Assembly: GCA_030378035.1 (NCBI GenBank)
Contig: JAUCGI010000011.1
Coordinates: 1 to 33,900, forward strand
Length of the DNA stretch: 33,900 nucleotides
From: Desulfobacterales bacterium HSG2
GTDB taxonomy: Bacteria > Desulfobacterota > Desulfobacteria > Desulfobacterales > 4be13
Reading direction: 5' to 3'
This document shows, piece by piece, positions 7,770 through 16,205 of the stretch (within the stretch, counting starts at the first letter, position 1; each line of letters starts with the position of its first letter). The position numbers and the translations under genes were made by a program. The notes under the pieces were generated by a model. It was not told where the DNA came from and searched no databases. It was given only the letters and a program-made list of their open reading frames with translations.

Positions 7770-8084
7770 CCTATGTTGTTCATATCTCACACAAAGGCAC
7801 AAAGGCACAAAGAAAAGGCGCGGAGGAGATAGCGGGTACAGAAAGCTTGGTTTTACAAGTATCTGACCAAAATTTTTCTGTATTCCCTTTGTGCCTTTCT
7901 TTGTGCCTTTGCGACTTTGTGTGAGAGATATAGCCTATGTTATTCATATCTCACACAAAGGCGCAAAGGCACAAAGAAAAGGCCGGAGGAGATAGCGGGT
8001 ACAGAAAGCTTGGTTTTACAAGTATCTGACCAAAATTTTTCTGTATTTTCTTTGTGCCTTTGCGCCTTTGTGTGAGAGATATAG
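7767..8084. repeat. Tandem pair of a 164-bp palindromic repeat
   Basis: Two near-identical copies begin TAGCCTATGTT at 7767 and 7931. Each holds a long inverted repeat: ATATCTCACACAAAGGC-type sequence on the left and CTTTGTGTGAGAGATAT on the right, around a unique core that includes GCGGGTACAGAAAGCTTGG. Each copy could form a hairpin with a stem of over 30 bp. The first copy includes the stop codon of the FAD subunit. The CACAAAGG units match those at 133-330. No gene lies in this stretch. Confidence 0.88.
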
Positions 8085-8086
8085 TT

Positions 8087-8311
8087 TCATAATTCATCCA
8101 ATTCCTCCTGAATCTCCCCAAGAATTTTATTGACCGCCTCTCTTTTTCCGGACGGAACTTCCAGAATGGAAATTTCACGCATGATGATCGCTTCAACCAG
8201 TTCGTCATGCGTCATCATGCGGATATCTTTTGATCTCCGCTGCTGCCTGTACCAATGGACCGCGTAAATTATTGTGGCGATTGCCAGAAGAATTAGGACA
8301 AATCTAATCAT
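8087..8311 (-). CDS. Small membrane-anchored protein of unknown function
   Basis: A 74-residue protein. Residues 1-20 (MIRFVLILLAIATIIYAVHW) form one transmembrane helix, followed by a basic QQRRSK segment suggesting an N-out, C-in anchor, and then a soluble, acidic, helical tail ending in EEIQEELDEL-like sequence. AGAGGTG lies six bases upstream of the ATG, a good ribosome-binding site, which supports real translation. I do not recognise a family. It sits convergent to the operon above, separated only by the palindromic repeat, and may be transcribed with minus-strand genes upstream. Confidence 0.65.
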   Translation of the reverse strand: MIRFVLILLAIATIIYAVHWYRQQRRSKDIRMMTHDELVEAIIMREISILEVPSGKREAVNKILGEIQEELDEL

Positions 8312-8335
8312 TGCACACCTCTGAACGAAACAGAA

Positions 8336-8588
8336 TCAACCAAGCCCCGACTGTTTTTTGACATCTGCCATCGGGACTCGTTTTCCATTGCTTTGACGTT
8401 CTGCCAAAAACGCCGTCAGCGCCTTGTTTTCTGATGTCGCCCTGACTTCCTGTTCAAAATCATCACTATCCCCCGACATCAAAACCTTGCCAACCTTCAA
8501 GTGACAGCAATACGAACTGCTGACCGTCTGTCGTTTGTAAAATCAGACCTTCACGAAGCTGAAGAGCTTTGCCATACGCAAAATTGGC
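8336..8588 (-). pseudogene. Frameshifted remnant of a small gene
   Basis: Two consecutive minus-strand frames read like one protein. The first gives REGLILQTTDGQQFVLLSLE and GWQGFDVG, then stops in a run of five G. The second continues SDDFEQEVRATSENKALTAF and RVPMADVKKQSGL to a stop at 8336-8338. Removing one G from the run joins them as FDVGDSDDFEQ. There is no start codon: the frame is open back to the TAA of the CheB/CheR gene at 8589. The remnant is therefore both 5'-truncated and frameshifted. The C-terminal half resembles the small acidic proteins seen near toxin genes, but I cannot name a family. Confidence 0.55.
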
Positions 8589-11500
8589 TTACAGTTTCTC
8601 TTTTATTTTCGTGATGTCATGCTCCGTTGTGGCTATGGAAACCATTTTTCCCTGATCATCAACCAGTTTTGTCACTGTCAGCCACACATCCAAAACCCTG
8701 CCATCTTTGGTTAGTCGCCGGGTTTTGAAAGATTCCGCTTCTTCTCCTTCCTGCAATTTTTGTACAAAAGTCAGTGTTTCTTTTTTCCTGTCATCAGGAA
8801 CAATATCCCGAACATTCATTTCAAGGGCCTCGGCCTCACTGTAGCCGTACATTTTCTCAGCGCCTCTGTTCCAGGCGGTAATATTGCCCCCGGTATCCTG
8901 CACAGTGATCGCATCGTTGGAGTCCGTGACCACCGCGGCCAGGCGCCGCAGATTCGCCTCGATTTTCCTCTGCTCGGTCACGTCACGTTCTGTTGTGGCT
9001 ATGGAAACTGTTTTTCCCTGATCATCAACCAGTTTTGTCACTGTCAGCCACACATCCAATATCCTGCCGTCTTTGGTCAATCGCTGGGTTTCAAAAGATT
9101 CCAATTCTTCTTCCTGCAATTTTTGTATAAAAGCCAGTGCTTCTTTTTTCCTGCCATCAGGAACAATATCCCGAACATTCATTTCAAGGGCCTCGGCCTC
9201 ACTGTAGCCGTACATTTTCTCAGCGCCTCTGTTCCAGGCGGTAATATTGCCCCCGGTGTCCTGCACAGAGATCGCATCGTTGGAGTCCATGACCACCGTG
9301 GCCAGACGCTGATTTGTGAAATCTGAAGAGGTAATCACCACACCATTGATTGTGTTTTCCACGGTTCGATAAGGACTGAATCTCAACATATATGAATGTT
9401 TGTCTTTGGTTGCAACTTCTTTGGTAATGGGAACCAGAGTATTCAGAACACTTTTTATGTCGGGAACTATATCGTAATCGAGGTTGGAAACAACATGGGT
9501 AAGAGGACGGTCAAAGTCAGTTTCGAGCAGGCTCATGATCTTAGTTGCCGGAGGCGTGAAACGCTGAACACGCATTTTCAAATCCACAAAAATAATACCC
9601 ATATCTATGCTGTCCATTAAATTTTTAATATCATTGTTGATTTTTATCATATCCTCTATCTTTCTGTTCAGTTGTGAATTGGTTGTCAACAACTCTTCAT
9701 TAAGGGATTGCAGCTCCTCCTGAGAAGTTCTCAGTTCCTCATTGCTGCTTCGCAGTTCTTCATTGGATGCTTGCAGTTCCTCGTTGGTGGACTGTAGTTC
9801 CTCGTTTGCTGTCTCCAGTTCTTCAGTGGTTGACTGAAGTCGTTCTCTGGTGTTTCTCAACTCTTGTTGCAGAGACAGAATTGTTTCGTTATCCGATGGC
9901 TCGGAAGGCCCCGCAGTTTCCGAAGTTTTAACAGGGTCAATATCTTCAAATATCACTATAATGACCGGCTGCAGAGAAGACGGATTTATGGCAGGTTTAA
10001 TTGTCAGATTAACGGGTTGGATATCACCATTGGTATCCACCTGTATGTTTTCACATCGAATTTCCTTTTTTTGGGTTATGGCGGTACCAATGGCGATGGT
10101 CAGTTCACGACCCAGCCCTTTTCGTGCCATCTTCAGGATTGTCCAGTCAGCCGGCCCTATCGCCGGTTCCAGGTATTTTCCTGTTCGTCCGTAGGTGTGG
10201 AGTATCTCGTATTGTTCATTGACAATCACACAGGAGGCCTTGTAATTTTTAAGCAGTGCTTTTTCAGCCATTTTGTCCAAACAGCTTGACTGATCTGTTA
10301 CTCCCTGTTTGCCTGATTTTTTTTCTGACATATTTTCATATCTCATCTGCCGAGTTTCCAAAATACGCATCTGAAGGTTAATTTTTTCGTCGCCTTTATA
10401 CCGATATAATTTATGCCTTGGTTTAACAGGCACAAATAATTCTTCTGCAAAATTACTGAGATACTCCGAAGTACCTAAGAGGAGATAACCACCCTTGTTC
10501 AGTGAATAGAGGATAAGAGAAAAAGTTTTTTTCTGTAATTCCGGTTCCATGTATATTAACAGGTTTCGGCAACTGATTAAATCAATGTTCGAGAAAGGAG
10601 TATCTTCAGTGATGTTCTGTTCGGCAAAGATCATCATTTCCCGAATATTATTGTCGATTTGGTAAGTTTTTCCATCTTCGGCCTGAGTGAAAAAACGCTG
10701 TAAATATTCTTCGGGCACTTTTGAGATAATATTTGAGGGGTAAATACCAGTCCGGGCGATATCGATGGCTTCATCATTAATATCAGTGGCAAAAATCTGG
10801 ACCCGGTATTTTTTCTTTAAAAATTCCAGGTGTTCCCGGATAAGCATACCAATGGAATAGGCTTCTTCTCCGGTGGAACATCCCGGCACCCAAATCCGTA
10901 CTGCCTGATCAAGAGGTCTGTTTTCAAAAAGAGGGGGAATAATATTTTCTTTAAGAATTTCAAAGGATTCCATATCACGAAAGAAACTGGAAACCCCAAT
11001 AAGGAGATCCTTGAAAAGCGCTTCTGTTTCCTTGGGATTTTGTTGAAGACAAAAAACATAATCAGCCAAATTATCAATCCGGTTGATCCCCATGCGTCTT
11101 TCAATCCGTCGGCTGACACTGGCCTTTTTATAAAAAGAAAAATCATGCGTTGTCTGATGTCTTACCAGCATAAAAATTTTATTCAGATGATTCAAATCAT
11201 CTTCACTTGAAAATTTGCCGGTTTCCTTTTTATCAGCGTGGTGAATGAATGCTGTCAGTTGCGCCGGCATTTTGTCCGGAGAAAGGATATGGTCCGCCAA
11301 ACCTGTGGCAACAGCGCTTTTCGGCATACCATCATATTGGGCGGATTCCGGATCCTGGACCATGACCAGTCCCCCTTCTTTCCTGATGGCTTTCAAACCC
11401 AGGGTGCCGTCTGATCCTGTTCCTGAAAAAACTATGCAAATTCCCTTTTCCTTCTGATCCAGGGCCAAAGACTCAAAAAAGTGATCAATCGGAAATTCCG

Positions 11501-11963
11501 GTCCGGCCCCTGTCTGTTCGATGAGATAAAGTACCCCGTTTAATATTCCCATGTTCTTGCCGGGCTGAATGACATAGATACAATTTGGCCGGACTTTTGT
11601 GCCGTCTTTTGCCTGATCCGTTTCCATGCCCGTAAAATTTTTTAAGATCTCGGGCAAAAAACTCTTATGATCAGGGGCAAGATGTTGAACCAGGACAAAG
11701 GCCATGCCGCTGTCAGGGGGTATATGAGTGAAGAATTTTTCAAAAGAATCCAAACCACCGGCAGATGCTCCCATGCCGACGATTGGAAATCCGACACTCT
11801 CCTTTGGTTCGGCATTTGCGGTCTTCTCTTCCTTTTCAGGCTTTTCAGGCATCTCTTTTACAACAGGCTTTGGCTCTGAAACAGCCTTCTTTTTTTCAGC
11901 AGGTTTTTCTTCTGCCACAGACTTTTTCTTATCCGAGCTTTCCGTTTTTTTCTTTTTCATCAT
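8589..11963 (-). CDS. CheB-CheR-coiled-coil-PAS fusion signalling protein
   Basis: A protein of 1124 residues. Domains in order: a Lys/Glu-rich linker (about 1-58); CheB methylesterase (about 60-245) with the nucleophile in GMGASAGG, the histidine in VQHLAPDH and the aspartate in GTGSDGTLG; CheR methyltransferase (about 255-525) with the SAM loop VPGCSTGEEAYS; a PAS region; a heptad coiled coil of repeated EELQ(S/A)xNEEL units; a PAS domain (about 780-890); then two PAS domains almost identical to each other. CheR/CheB methylate and demethylate chemoreceptor glutamates, and fusions of this kind usually feed a kinase or other output. Here the protein ends after the last PAS at KIKEKL with no kinase domain, so it may be truncated. 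ATG 11963 follows GAGG at a good distance; GTG 11990 is an alternative. Confidence 0.88.
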   Translation of the reverse strand: MMKKKKTESSDKKKSVAEEKPAEKKKAVSEPKPVVKEMPEKPEKEEKTANAEPKESVGFPIVGMGASAGGLDSFEKFFTHIPPDSGMAFVLVQHLAPDHKSFLPEILKNFTGMETDQAKDGTKVRPNCIYVIQPGKNMGILNGVLYLIEQTGAGPEFPIDHFFESLALDQKEKGICIVFSGTGSDGTLGLKAIRKEGGLVMVQDPESAQYDGMPKSAVATGLADHILSPDKMPAQLTAFIHHADKKETGKFSSEDDLNHLNKIFMLVRHQTTHDFSFYKKASVSRRIERRMGINRIDNLADYVFCLQQNPKETEALFKDLLIGVSSFFRDMESFEILKENIIPPLFENRPLDQAVRIWVPGCSTGEEAYSIGMLIREHLEFLKKKYRVQIFATDINDEAIDIARTGIYPSNIISKVPEEYLQRFFTQAEDGKTYQIDNNIREMMIFAEQNITEDTPFSNIDLISCRNLLIYMEPELQKKTFSLILYSLNKGGYLLLGTSEYLSNFAEELFVPVKPRHKLYRYKGDEKINLQMRILETRQMRYENMSEKKSGKQGVTDQSSCLDKMAEKALLKNYKASCVIVNEQYEILHTYGRTGKYLEPAIGPADWTILKMARKGLGRELTIAIGTAITQKKEIRCENIQVDTNGDIQPVNLTIKPAINPSSLQPVIIVIFEDIDPVKTSETAGPSEPSDNETILSLQQELRNTRERLQSTTEELETANEELQSTNEELQASNEELRSSNEELRTSQEELQSLNEELLTTNSQLNRKIEDMIKINNDIKNLMDSIDMGIIFVDLKMRVQRFTPPATKIMSLLETDFDRPLTHVVSNLDYDIVPDIKSVLNTLVPITKEVATKDKHSYMLRFSPYRTVENTINGVVITSSDFTNQRLATVVMDSNDAISVQDTGGNITAWNRGAEKMYGYSEAEALEMNVRDIVPDGRKKEALAFIQKLQEEELESFETQRLTKDGRILDVWLTVTKLVDDQGKTVSIATTERDVTEQRKIEANLRRLAAVVTDSNDAITVQDTGGNITAWNRGAEKMYGYSEAEALEMNVRDIVPDDRKKETLTFVQKLQEGEEAESFKTRRLTKDGRVLDVWLTVTKLVDDQGKMVSIATTEHDITKIKEKL

Positions 11964-12061
11964 CTCATCCCTCATTGGCTCTTGGCCCACGCCTTTATTT
12001 GGTATGCAAAATCTCAGCGGTTCTTCTTGAGTAAGACTCGCTTCAATGCCGTGCTATATGG

Positions 12062-12751
12062 CTACATGTCTTTTAACAGTTTTTTTAACAGGTTAATACG
12101 ATCCCTGTTGTCTTCATCATCCCTGAGCGCCACTACCAGTTCTTTTTTCATAACAACTTTCAGAGTTTCGACATTGTCAATGCCGTTTTTTTCTGCCAGA
12201 TACATCATAACAGTCGGATCGGTAATTGCAACAGGGTGCCGCCCTTTTGAAAGTTTTTTTAAAAGTGAAACTTCATCACGAGCTCCGTCTGTATGATCAG
12301 GATATTTTTTCATCGCATCAGCGATGGTTTTGGGGTAAGCGTAAGTTTTCACAACGCCGACTTTATATTTTCTGAACAAATCGTCAATGCTCTCAAAACT
12401 GACACTGCTTCCCGACTTTTTCAGTATGCCCACCTCAGACCAGTCAACTGCCGGTGATGCCGTAAAACCTTCATATACCTCCTCCGGCCATGCAGGGAAA
12501 TAGCCGACATATTCTTTCGTTTTTGCCAGAGTCTGCGCCCTTTTCCACGGATAAAAATCGACTATGAGCCTGATCCCCTCTTTTCTTAGAAGTTCCCTCA
12601 GTTTCTGAACGGAGTTCCCCTGAGTTGTCAGATCGGCACCCGAGTACGGCTCCCAGTTCAGCGAAGCAATCTTCCATGTTTCCTCTGCATATGAATTGAC
12701 TGTGAATATCATCATAACAGAGACTGCGGCGAAAGCAAGTTTTTTAAACAT
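12062..12751 (-). CDS. Periplasmic solute-binding protein, family 3-like
   Basis: A 229-residue protein with a signal peptide (residues 1-22, MFKKLAFAAVSVMMIFTVNS then YA-EE). The mature part has the family 3 extracellular solute-binding pattern: WKIASLNWEPYSG at the start of lobe I, FYPWKRAQTLAKT, GYFPAW, YKVGVVKTYAYP at the hinge to lobe II, and a C-terminal NRDRINLLKKLL helix. Such proteins bind amino acids or other small ligands for ABC uptake or sense them for periplasmic receptors. No permease or ATPase gene is near, so uptake cannot be assigned. A role beside the CheB/CheR protein is possible but unproven. AGGAG lies just upstream of the ATG. Confidence 0.75.
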   Translation of the reverse strand: MFKKLAFAAVSVMMIFTVNSYAEETWKIASLNWEPYSGADLTTQGNSVQKLRELLRKEGIRLIVDFYPWKRAQTLAKTKEYVGYFPAWPEEVYEGFTASPAVDWSEVGILKKSGSSVSFESIDDLFRKYKVGVVKTYAYPKTIADAMKKYPDHTDGARDEVSLLKKLSKGRHPVAITDPTVMMYLAEKNGIDNVETLKVVMKKELVVALRDDEDNRDRINLLKKLLKDM

Positions 12752-12769
12752 ATCTCCTCATCCTTTTTC

Positions 12770-13162
12770 CAATACCCGTTTCCACAACAATCCATTCACA
12801 TCCGGTCTGTGCGGTTTCATTTATCGCATCCGGCAACTCTTTTCTGAATCTGTAACTGTAAACAATGTCGCCCAAATTCTTTGTTCGGGGAATATTCAGT
12901 GTCTCGGATCTGTGTACAGGACAAAAAAATTTCAGAGGGCTGAAAACCGGCCCGAACACGCCATTCTGTCATTCCGGGCGGAAGTGCCGGGAATCGGCAG
13001 GATTCCCGGCACTTCCGACCCGGAATCCACTTTTTGTCCTGTACACGGGTCTCGGATGCTGACGCCAGTTCCTCTCTGTCAAATGAGATTTTTGATGTTT
13101 CAGAATAATTGTCGAAAGTCGAAAAACACTTTCTCAATAATCTTGTCATACTTACTCGCCAT
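12770..13162 (-). pseudogene. Nuclease-like hypothetical gene broken by a MITE
   Basis: Pieces of one minus-strand gene can be joined: MASKYDKIIEKVFF from ATG 13162, then DNYSETSKISFDREELASAS, then LNIPRTKNLGDIVYSYRFRK and so on to WIVVETGIGK. Two lesions separate them. A tandem TTTCGAC duplication shifts the frame after VFF. The 139-bp element at 12910-13048 then splits the SET codons, which are encoded by its 9-bp target duplication. Removing the element plus one duplication copy joins SET to LNIPRTK in frame. The remainder runs out at about 12770, next to the start region of the solute-binding protein. From memory, the KNLGDxxYSxRFR pattern occurs in predicted restriction-type endonucleases; that family call is uncertain. 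Confidence 0.65.
12910..13048. mobile_element. 139-bp MITE inside a gene, 9-bp target duplication
   Basis: The ends are 18-bp inverted repeats with one mismatch (CTGTGTACAGGACAAAAA at 12910-12927; complement of CCGTGTACAGGACAAAAA at 13031-13048). The 9-bp duplication GTCTCGGAT flanks it at 12901-12909 and 13049-13057. The interior has a second, perfect 17-bp inverted repeat (12979-12995 and 13001-13017) around 5 bases, flanked by ATTCCGGG and ACCCGGAATCCACT, sequences shared with the repeat field near 33690-33850. No transposase is encoded. Confidence 0.88.
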
Positions 13163-13500
13163 TATGAATCCCCAATTTGAATTTGTCAGCCGTTCCAGCC
13201 CGGTACGACAACTTCCTCACGCAATTTTGTCCTCCGGTACCCCTGACCGGATTTGTCTGACAGGGAAACGACTGGCTCTCTCAAGTTCCCTAATTCAGTT
13301 CGTCAGCTAATTTTTCTTTAATTTTTTGCATCTGTTTGTTGTCACGGGGTTCCGACACACTTTTAAGTTTATCAGCCTAACTGCCTTGTTTCATTACTGA
13401 AGAAATTGGACATTGAAAAGGATCTGGCAGGCCGGATAAAAAATTACACGCGAACATTGTCTCCGAACTTGCAGGTGAAACACAGCATGCTGTGTCACAT
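13163..13500. other. Gap with a possible gene remnant and a palindrome
   Basis: No complete gene is seen. On the minus strand at 13290-13376 a short frame ends in SEPRDNKQMQKIKEKLADEL and a stop, which reads like the C-terminus of a lost protein that preceded the broken nuclease-like gene; this is low-confidence. A perfect 14-bp palindrome, CACAGCATGCTGTG, lies at 13481-13494 just beyond the stop of the DUF4435 gene. It has no T-tract, so it is not a clear terminator. Confidence 0.35.
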
Positions 13501-13501
13501 G

Positions 13502-14602
13502 TCATAATTTCTGCGAGCGGGGATATCGGCATACTGCGTTACGACAAAAGGGAAGTATGATATTTATTATGATATAACAGTCAGGATTTTGATATAACTG
13601 AAAATAAACCCGAATGTCCATTTTCTCGGAAGGCTGTCGAGAGCCCGTGTCAACAGCACCATAAACAAGATATTTAAAACTGTCATTCAATTTGGTTTTA
13701 ATGTCTTGTTGTGCAATATTTTCAATACGTCTGATTGTGTTGTTAATATCCTCATTTGATGCTTCGCTCAGAGTCTGTCTTATCTCCTCTGTTTTTAAAG
13801 TCTTTAATTTTTCAATGAGTTTTACCATAAAGGGTTTGACAAATTGTTCTAATACACCATGTCCATAGCAAAATGACAGAATCTCTTCTTCACGGATTAA
13901 GTATTGTTCTGTTAATCGTTTTTTTATTTCAGGAATATCGTATTCAAATGTTGAGTCATACCAACTTTCATCCATTGCATTTTTAAGAATTTGTAATGTA
14001 TTGTTCACTCTGTCTTCAATACTTTGACATAAGATATTCTCATCTCCGATATTGTCGAATTGAATCCCTTCAAAACTTAAAATCTCTTCAAATGTTTCAT
14101 TGTTTATAAGATCATTAAACTGATGCAAGTTATTTGTTTTGAAGAGAAGCCAAATGTAAAACAGAGGGGAAACCTTTCGGGAGATATTTTCAAACAATCC
14201 CTCAAAATCATAGCTTTTGGCAGTTAAATCTTTGCATATTTCATTTAACGATAAATGATTACACTGGAAATTTTCTTTACTATAAACAATTGTATGGTAA
14301 ATATAGTCAGCAATATACCAAATCTTGTCATCGTACAAGTATTCACAATCACTATCAATGCAAATAATAAAATTCTTTTTGACAAAACTTTTAAACTTTT
14401 TCAGGATATCTTTTCCGCGTGTTCCTTTCGGAGTGGGATTTGGGAAATCAATTTTATCTTTTAAATCCGGTTTGACATTTTCAATAATAATCTCCCAAAA
14501 TCTTTCATCATAAATATCTTCAACCAATACAGAAAGACAACACTCTCTGTGAAAAGCATCTTCTACCATTCTTTCAGCAACCTCTTTATAATCCTGTTTC
14601 AT
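13502..14602 (-). CDS. DUF4435 (AriB-like, TOPRIM-type) protein
   Basis: A 366-residue protein. The N-terminal part has the DUF4435 pattern: CLSVLVEDIYDERFWEII with the acidic VED of a TOPRIM-like fold (about 25-40), then NFIICIDSDCEYLYDD at about 97-112, the second acidic cluster. In PARIS phage-defence systems the DUF4435 protein AriB is the toxic effector held and activated by the ATPase AriA. Here the gene begins one base after the stop of an ABC-type ATPase (TAA-C-ATG), the same pairing. The rest is helical and weakly conserved. The final 45 residues are hydrophobic and rich in Cys and Arg and could be replaced sequence, since they abut a remnant-rich gap. The family is recognised from motif and context; activity is inferred. 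Confidence 0.72.
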   Translation of the reverse strand: MKQDYKEVAERMVEDAFHRECCLSVLVEDIYDERFWEIIIENVKPDLKDKIDFPNPTPKGTRGKDILKKFKSFVKKNFIICIDSDCEYLYDDKIWYIADYIYHTIVYSKENFQCNHLSLNEICKDLTAKSYDFEGLFENISRKVSPLFYIWLLFKTNNLHQFNDLINNETFEEILSFEGIQFDNIGDENILCQSIEDRVNNTLQILKNAMDESWYDSTFEYDIPEIKKRLTEQYLIREEEILSFCYGHGVLEQFVKPFMVKLIEKLKTLKTEEIRQTLSEASNEDINNTIRRIENIAQQDIKTKLNDSFKYLVYGAVDTGSRQPSEKMDIRVYFQLYQNPDCYIIINIILPFCRNAVCRYPRSQKL

Positions 14603-14603
14603 G

Positions 14604-16025
14604 TTACCTTTTAAATTTTAATTTGTTTAAGTATATCTCATTGGTTTTTACTCCGTAATAGTTTCGCACTTCTTCAAGCAGCCAGATTTCATCCGTATTT
14701 TTTGCTTTCCCGAGCAAAGTGCTGAAAGTTGTAATATCAGGATACAGTTGCAGTTTTTTGTTGGCACTCACATTCTGAATAAGCTCGAGGCCCTCTTCAA
14801 CTCTCCCAACTTTTTTAATCAAAGTGTTAAGCGTTATATCACTGGGCTTCACATGAGACAACCGGCTATACGTTTCTGCTTCCATTAAATCAAAAATCTC
14901 TTTTGCATCGGTATAGCTGTTAAGTTTGGAGATAAGAGTGGTGAATGTTATCACATCAGGATAAATTCCCTTCTCTTTAAGAAAGTCCAACAGTTCAATA
15001 CATTCATCTTTCGTGAATGAGGTATATGCACTGATTTTGCGATTAAACTGATAAAGTTTGGCCAGTATGCCTCCCGAAAAATTTCTGAAATCACTCCTTA
15101 TTTTTTGTACACTTCCTTCTGACCGCATGGTTTTTTCTATTAGTATGCTACATTCTGTTACCAAATCCGAAGAAGACCGAATTTCTTCAGTCCTTGCCAT
15201 TTTTTCAATCCAGCCCTGATAATAAACAGTCGGTGAATGGGTTGCTATGATAACCTGGCAGTTCGGATTTATCCGTCTTATATTTTTAATCAGACTCCTT
15301 TGCCAGTCAATATGCAGTGATATTTCCGGCTCGTCCATTAACAATATGCACTTTTTTCTGTCCTGAAGCAATGTTGTCAGTAAGATAATCAGAATCTGTT
15401 TCTCGCCGGATGACAGATTTTCCGGCAAAATCGGTGTCTGGATACCTGTTTTTAAAAAATGAAACGCCTTCTCATCAAATTTTTTTTCCGTATGACTGAA
15501 CAGTTCAGTCAGAATCTCAGTAAATATGTTTTTGGTTTCATAGATCGCCTGAATTCTTTCTAATTGATCATTCCTTGATGCTTCATTATCATTTTTAAAT
15601 GCCTCCTCAACCTGATTTGACAAATCTCTCTGATAAGTGACAAATTCAAGTTTCAGCCTGTCAAGCTGGTAATCAAGCAGTGTGGTACTCGGGTTCAGAC
15701 TCTTTTCAACAACATCAAAAGTGTTAATCAGTGTTGCATTCAGTTCGTAACGGGTGATTTCCATATTCCCCGTTATGCTTCTGCTTTCACTGTCGATTCT
15801 GATTACAATATCATCTTCCAACTCGACAATCATTTCATCAGCAGGGTCAAACAACCTGAAATTCAGTCTGCTGTCCTCAACAGGCAGCACTGCTTCGTTA
15901 AGCATTCGCAGTATTGTTGATTTCCCCGAACCGTTTTTGCCGATCAGAACATTCACGTCCTCATTGAGTGTCCATGAAAAATCATTTCTCCACAAATTTT
16001 TAATTTCAATTTTTCGTATATACAT
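14604..16025 (-). CDS. ABC-type ATPase (AriA-like) with C-terminal PPR repeats
   Basis: A 473-residue protein. Residues 1-320 are an SMC/OLD-like ATPase: Walker A GKNGSGKST at 29-37, a coiled-coil insertion about 110-185, the signature LSSGEKQ at 204-210, Walker B ILLMDEPE at 227-234 and the H-loop ATHSP at 261-265. From about 330 to the end the protein is built of pentatricopeptide repeats: FLKEKGIYPD, VITFTTLISKLNSYTDAKEI, ITLNTLIKKVGRVEEGLELI, and ITTFSTLLGKAKNTDEIWLL, spaced about 34-40 residues. PPR tracts bind single-stranded RNA in a sequence-directed way, are abundant in plant organelles and are rare in bacteria. The next gene encodes a DUF4435 partner, so this looks like a PARIS-type sensor ATPase with an added RNA-recognition module. 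The domain reading is direct; the function is inference. Confidence 0.82.
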   Translation of the reverse strand: MYIRKIEIKNLWRNDFSWTLNEDVNVLIGKNGSGKSTILRMLNEAVLPVEDSRLNFRLFDPADEMIVELEDDIVIRIDSESRSITGNMEITRYELNATLINTFDVVEKSLNPSTTLLDYQLDRLKLEFVTYQRDLSNQVEEAFKNDNEASRNDQLERIQAIYETKNIFTEILTELFSHTEKKFDEKAFHFLKTGIQTPILPENLSSGEKQILIILLTTLLQDRKKCILLMDEPEISLHIDWQRSLIKNIRRINPNCQVIIATHSPTVYYQGWIEKMARTEEIRSSSDLVTECSILIEKTMRSEGSVQKIRSDFRNFSGGILAKLYQFNRKISAYTSFTKDECIELLDFLKEKGIYPDVITFTTLISKLNSYTDAKEIFDLMEAETYSRLSHVKPSDITLNTLIKKVGRVEEGLELIQNVSANKKLQLYPDITTFSTLLGKAKNTDEIWLLEEVRNYYGVKTNEIYLNKLKFKR

Positions 16026-16058
16026 AGTCTTTTTGTGTTTATGAGTATTTCAAATTTT

Positions 16059-16140
16059 TGCTAACGCAGTGTTCGGCGGCGGGCGGTGTTTGGCGATGCG
16101 TTTCATTATCGATGCGCCCCGCCCGTCCGCTGCAACTGTA
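16059..16140 (-). other. Degenerate integron attC-like site
   Basis: Read on the minus strand, the site ends in the R' core GTTAGCA (16059-16065). It forms a long imperfect hairpin: CAGCGGACGGGCGGGGCGCATCG on one arm pairs with CGCATCG, CCGCCCG, CCG and CTGC on the other. The expected R'' box (RYYYAAC) is not intact at the other end. The orientation matches the minus-strand genes. It lies just upstream of the PPR-ATPase gene, at the junction expected for a preceding cassette. Confidence 0.5.
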
Positions 16141-16205
16141 GATTAGCCACCTGTTTTATTATTAAATTTTCACTCTGTTTTTCCCAATACCAAAACTGTA
16201 TGCAT

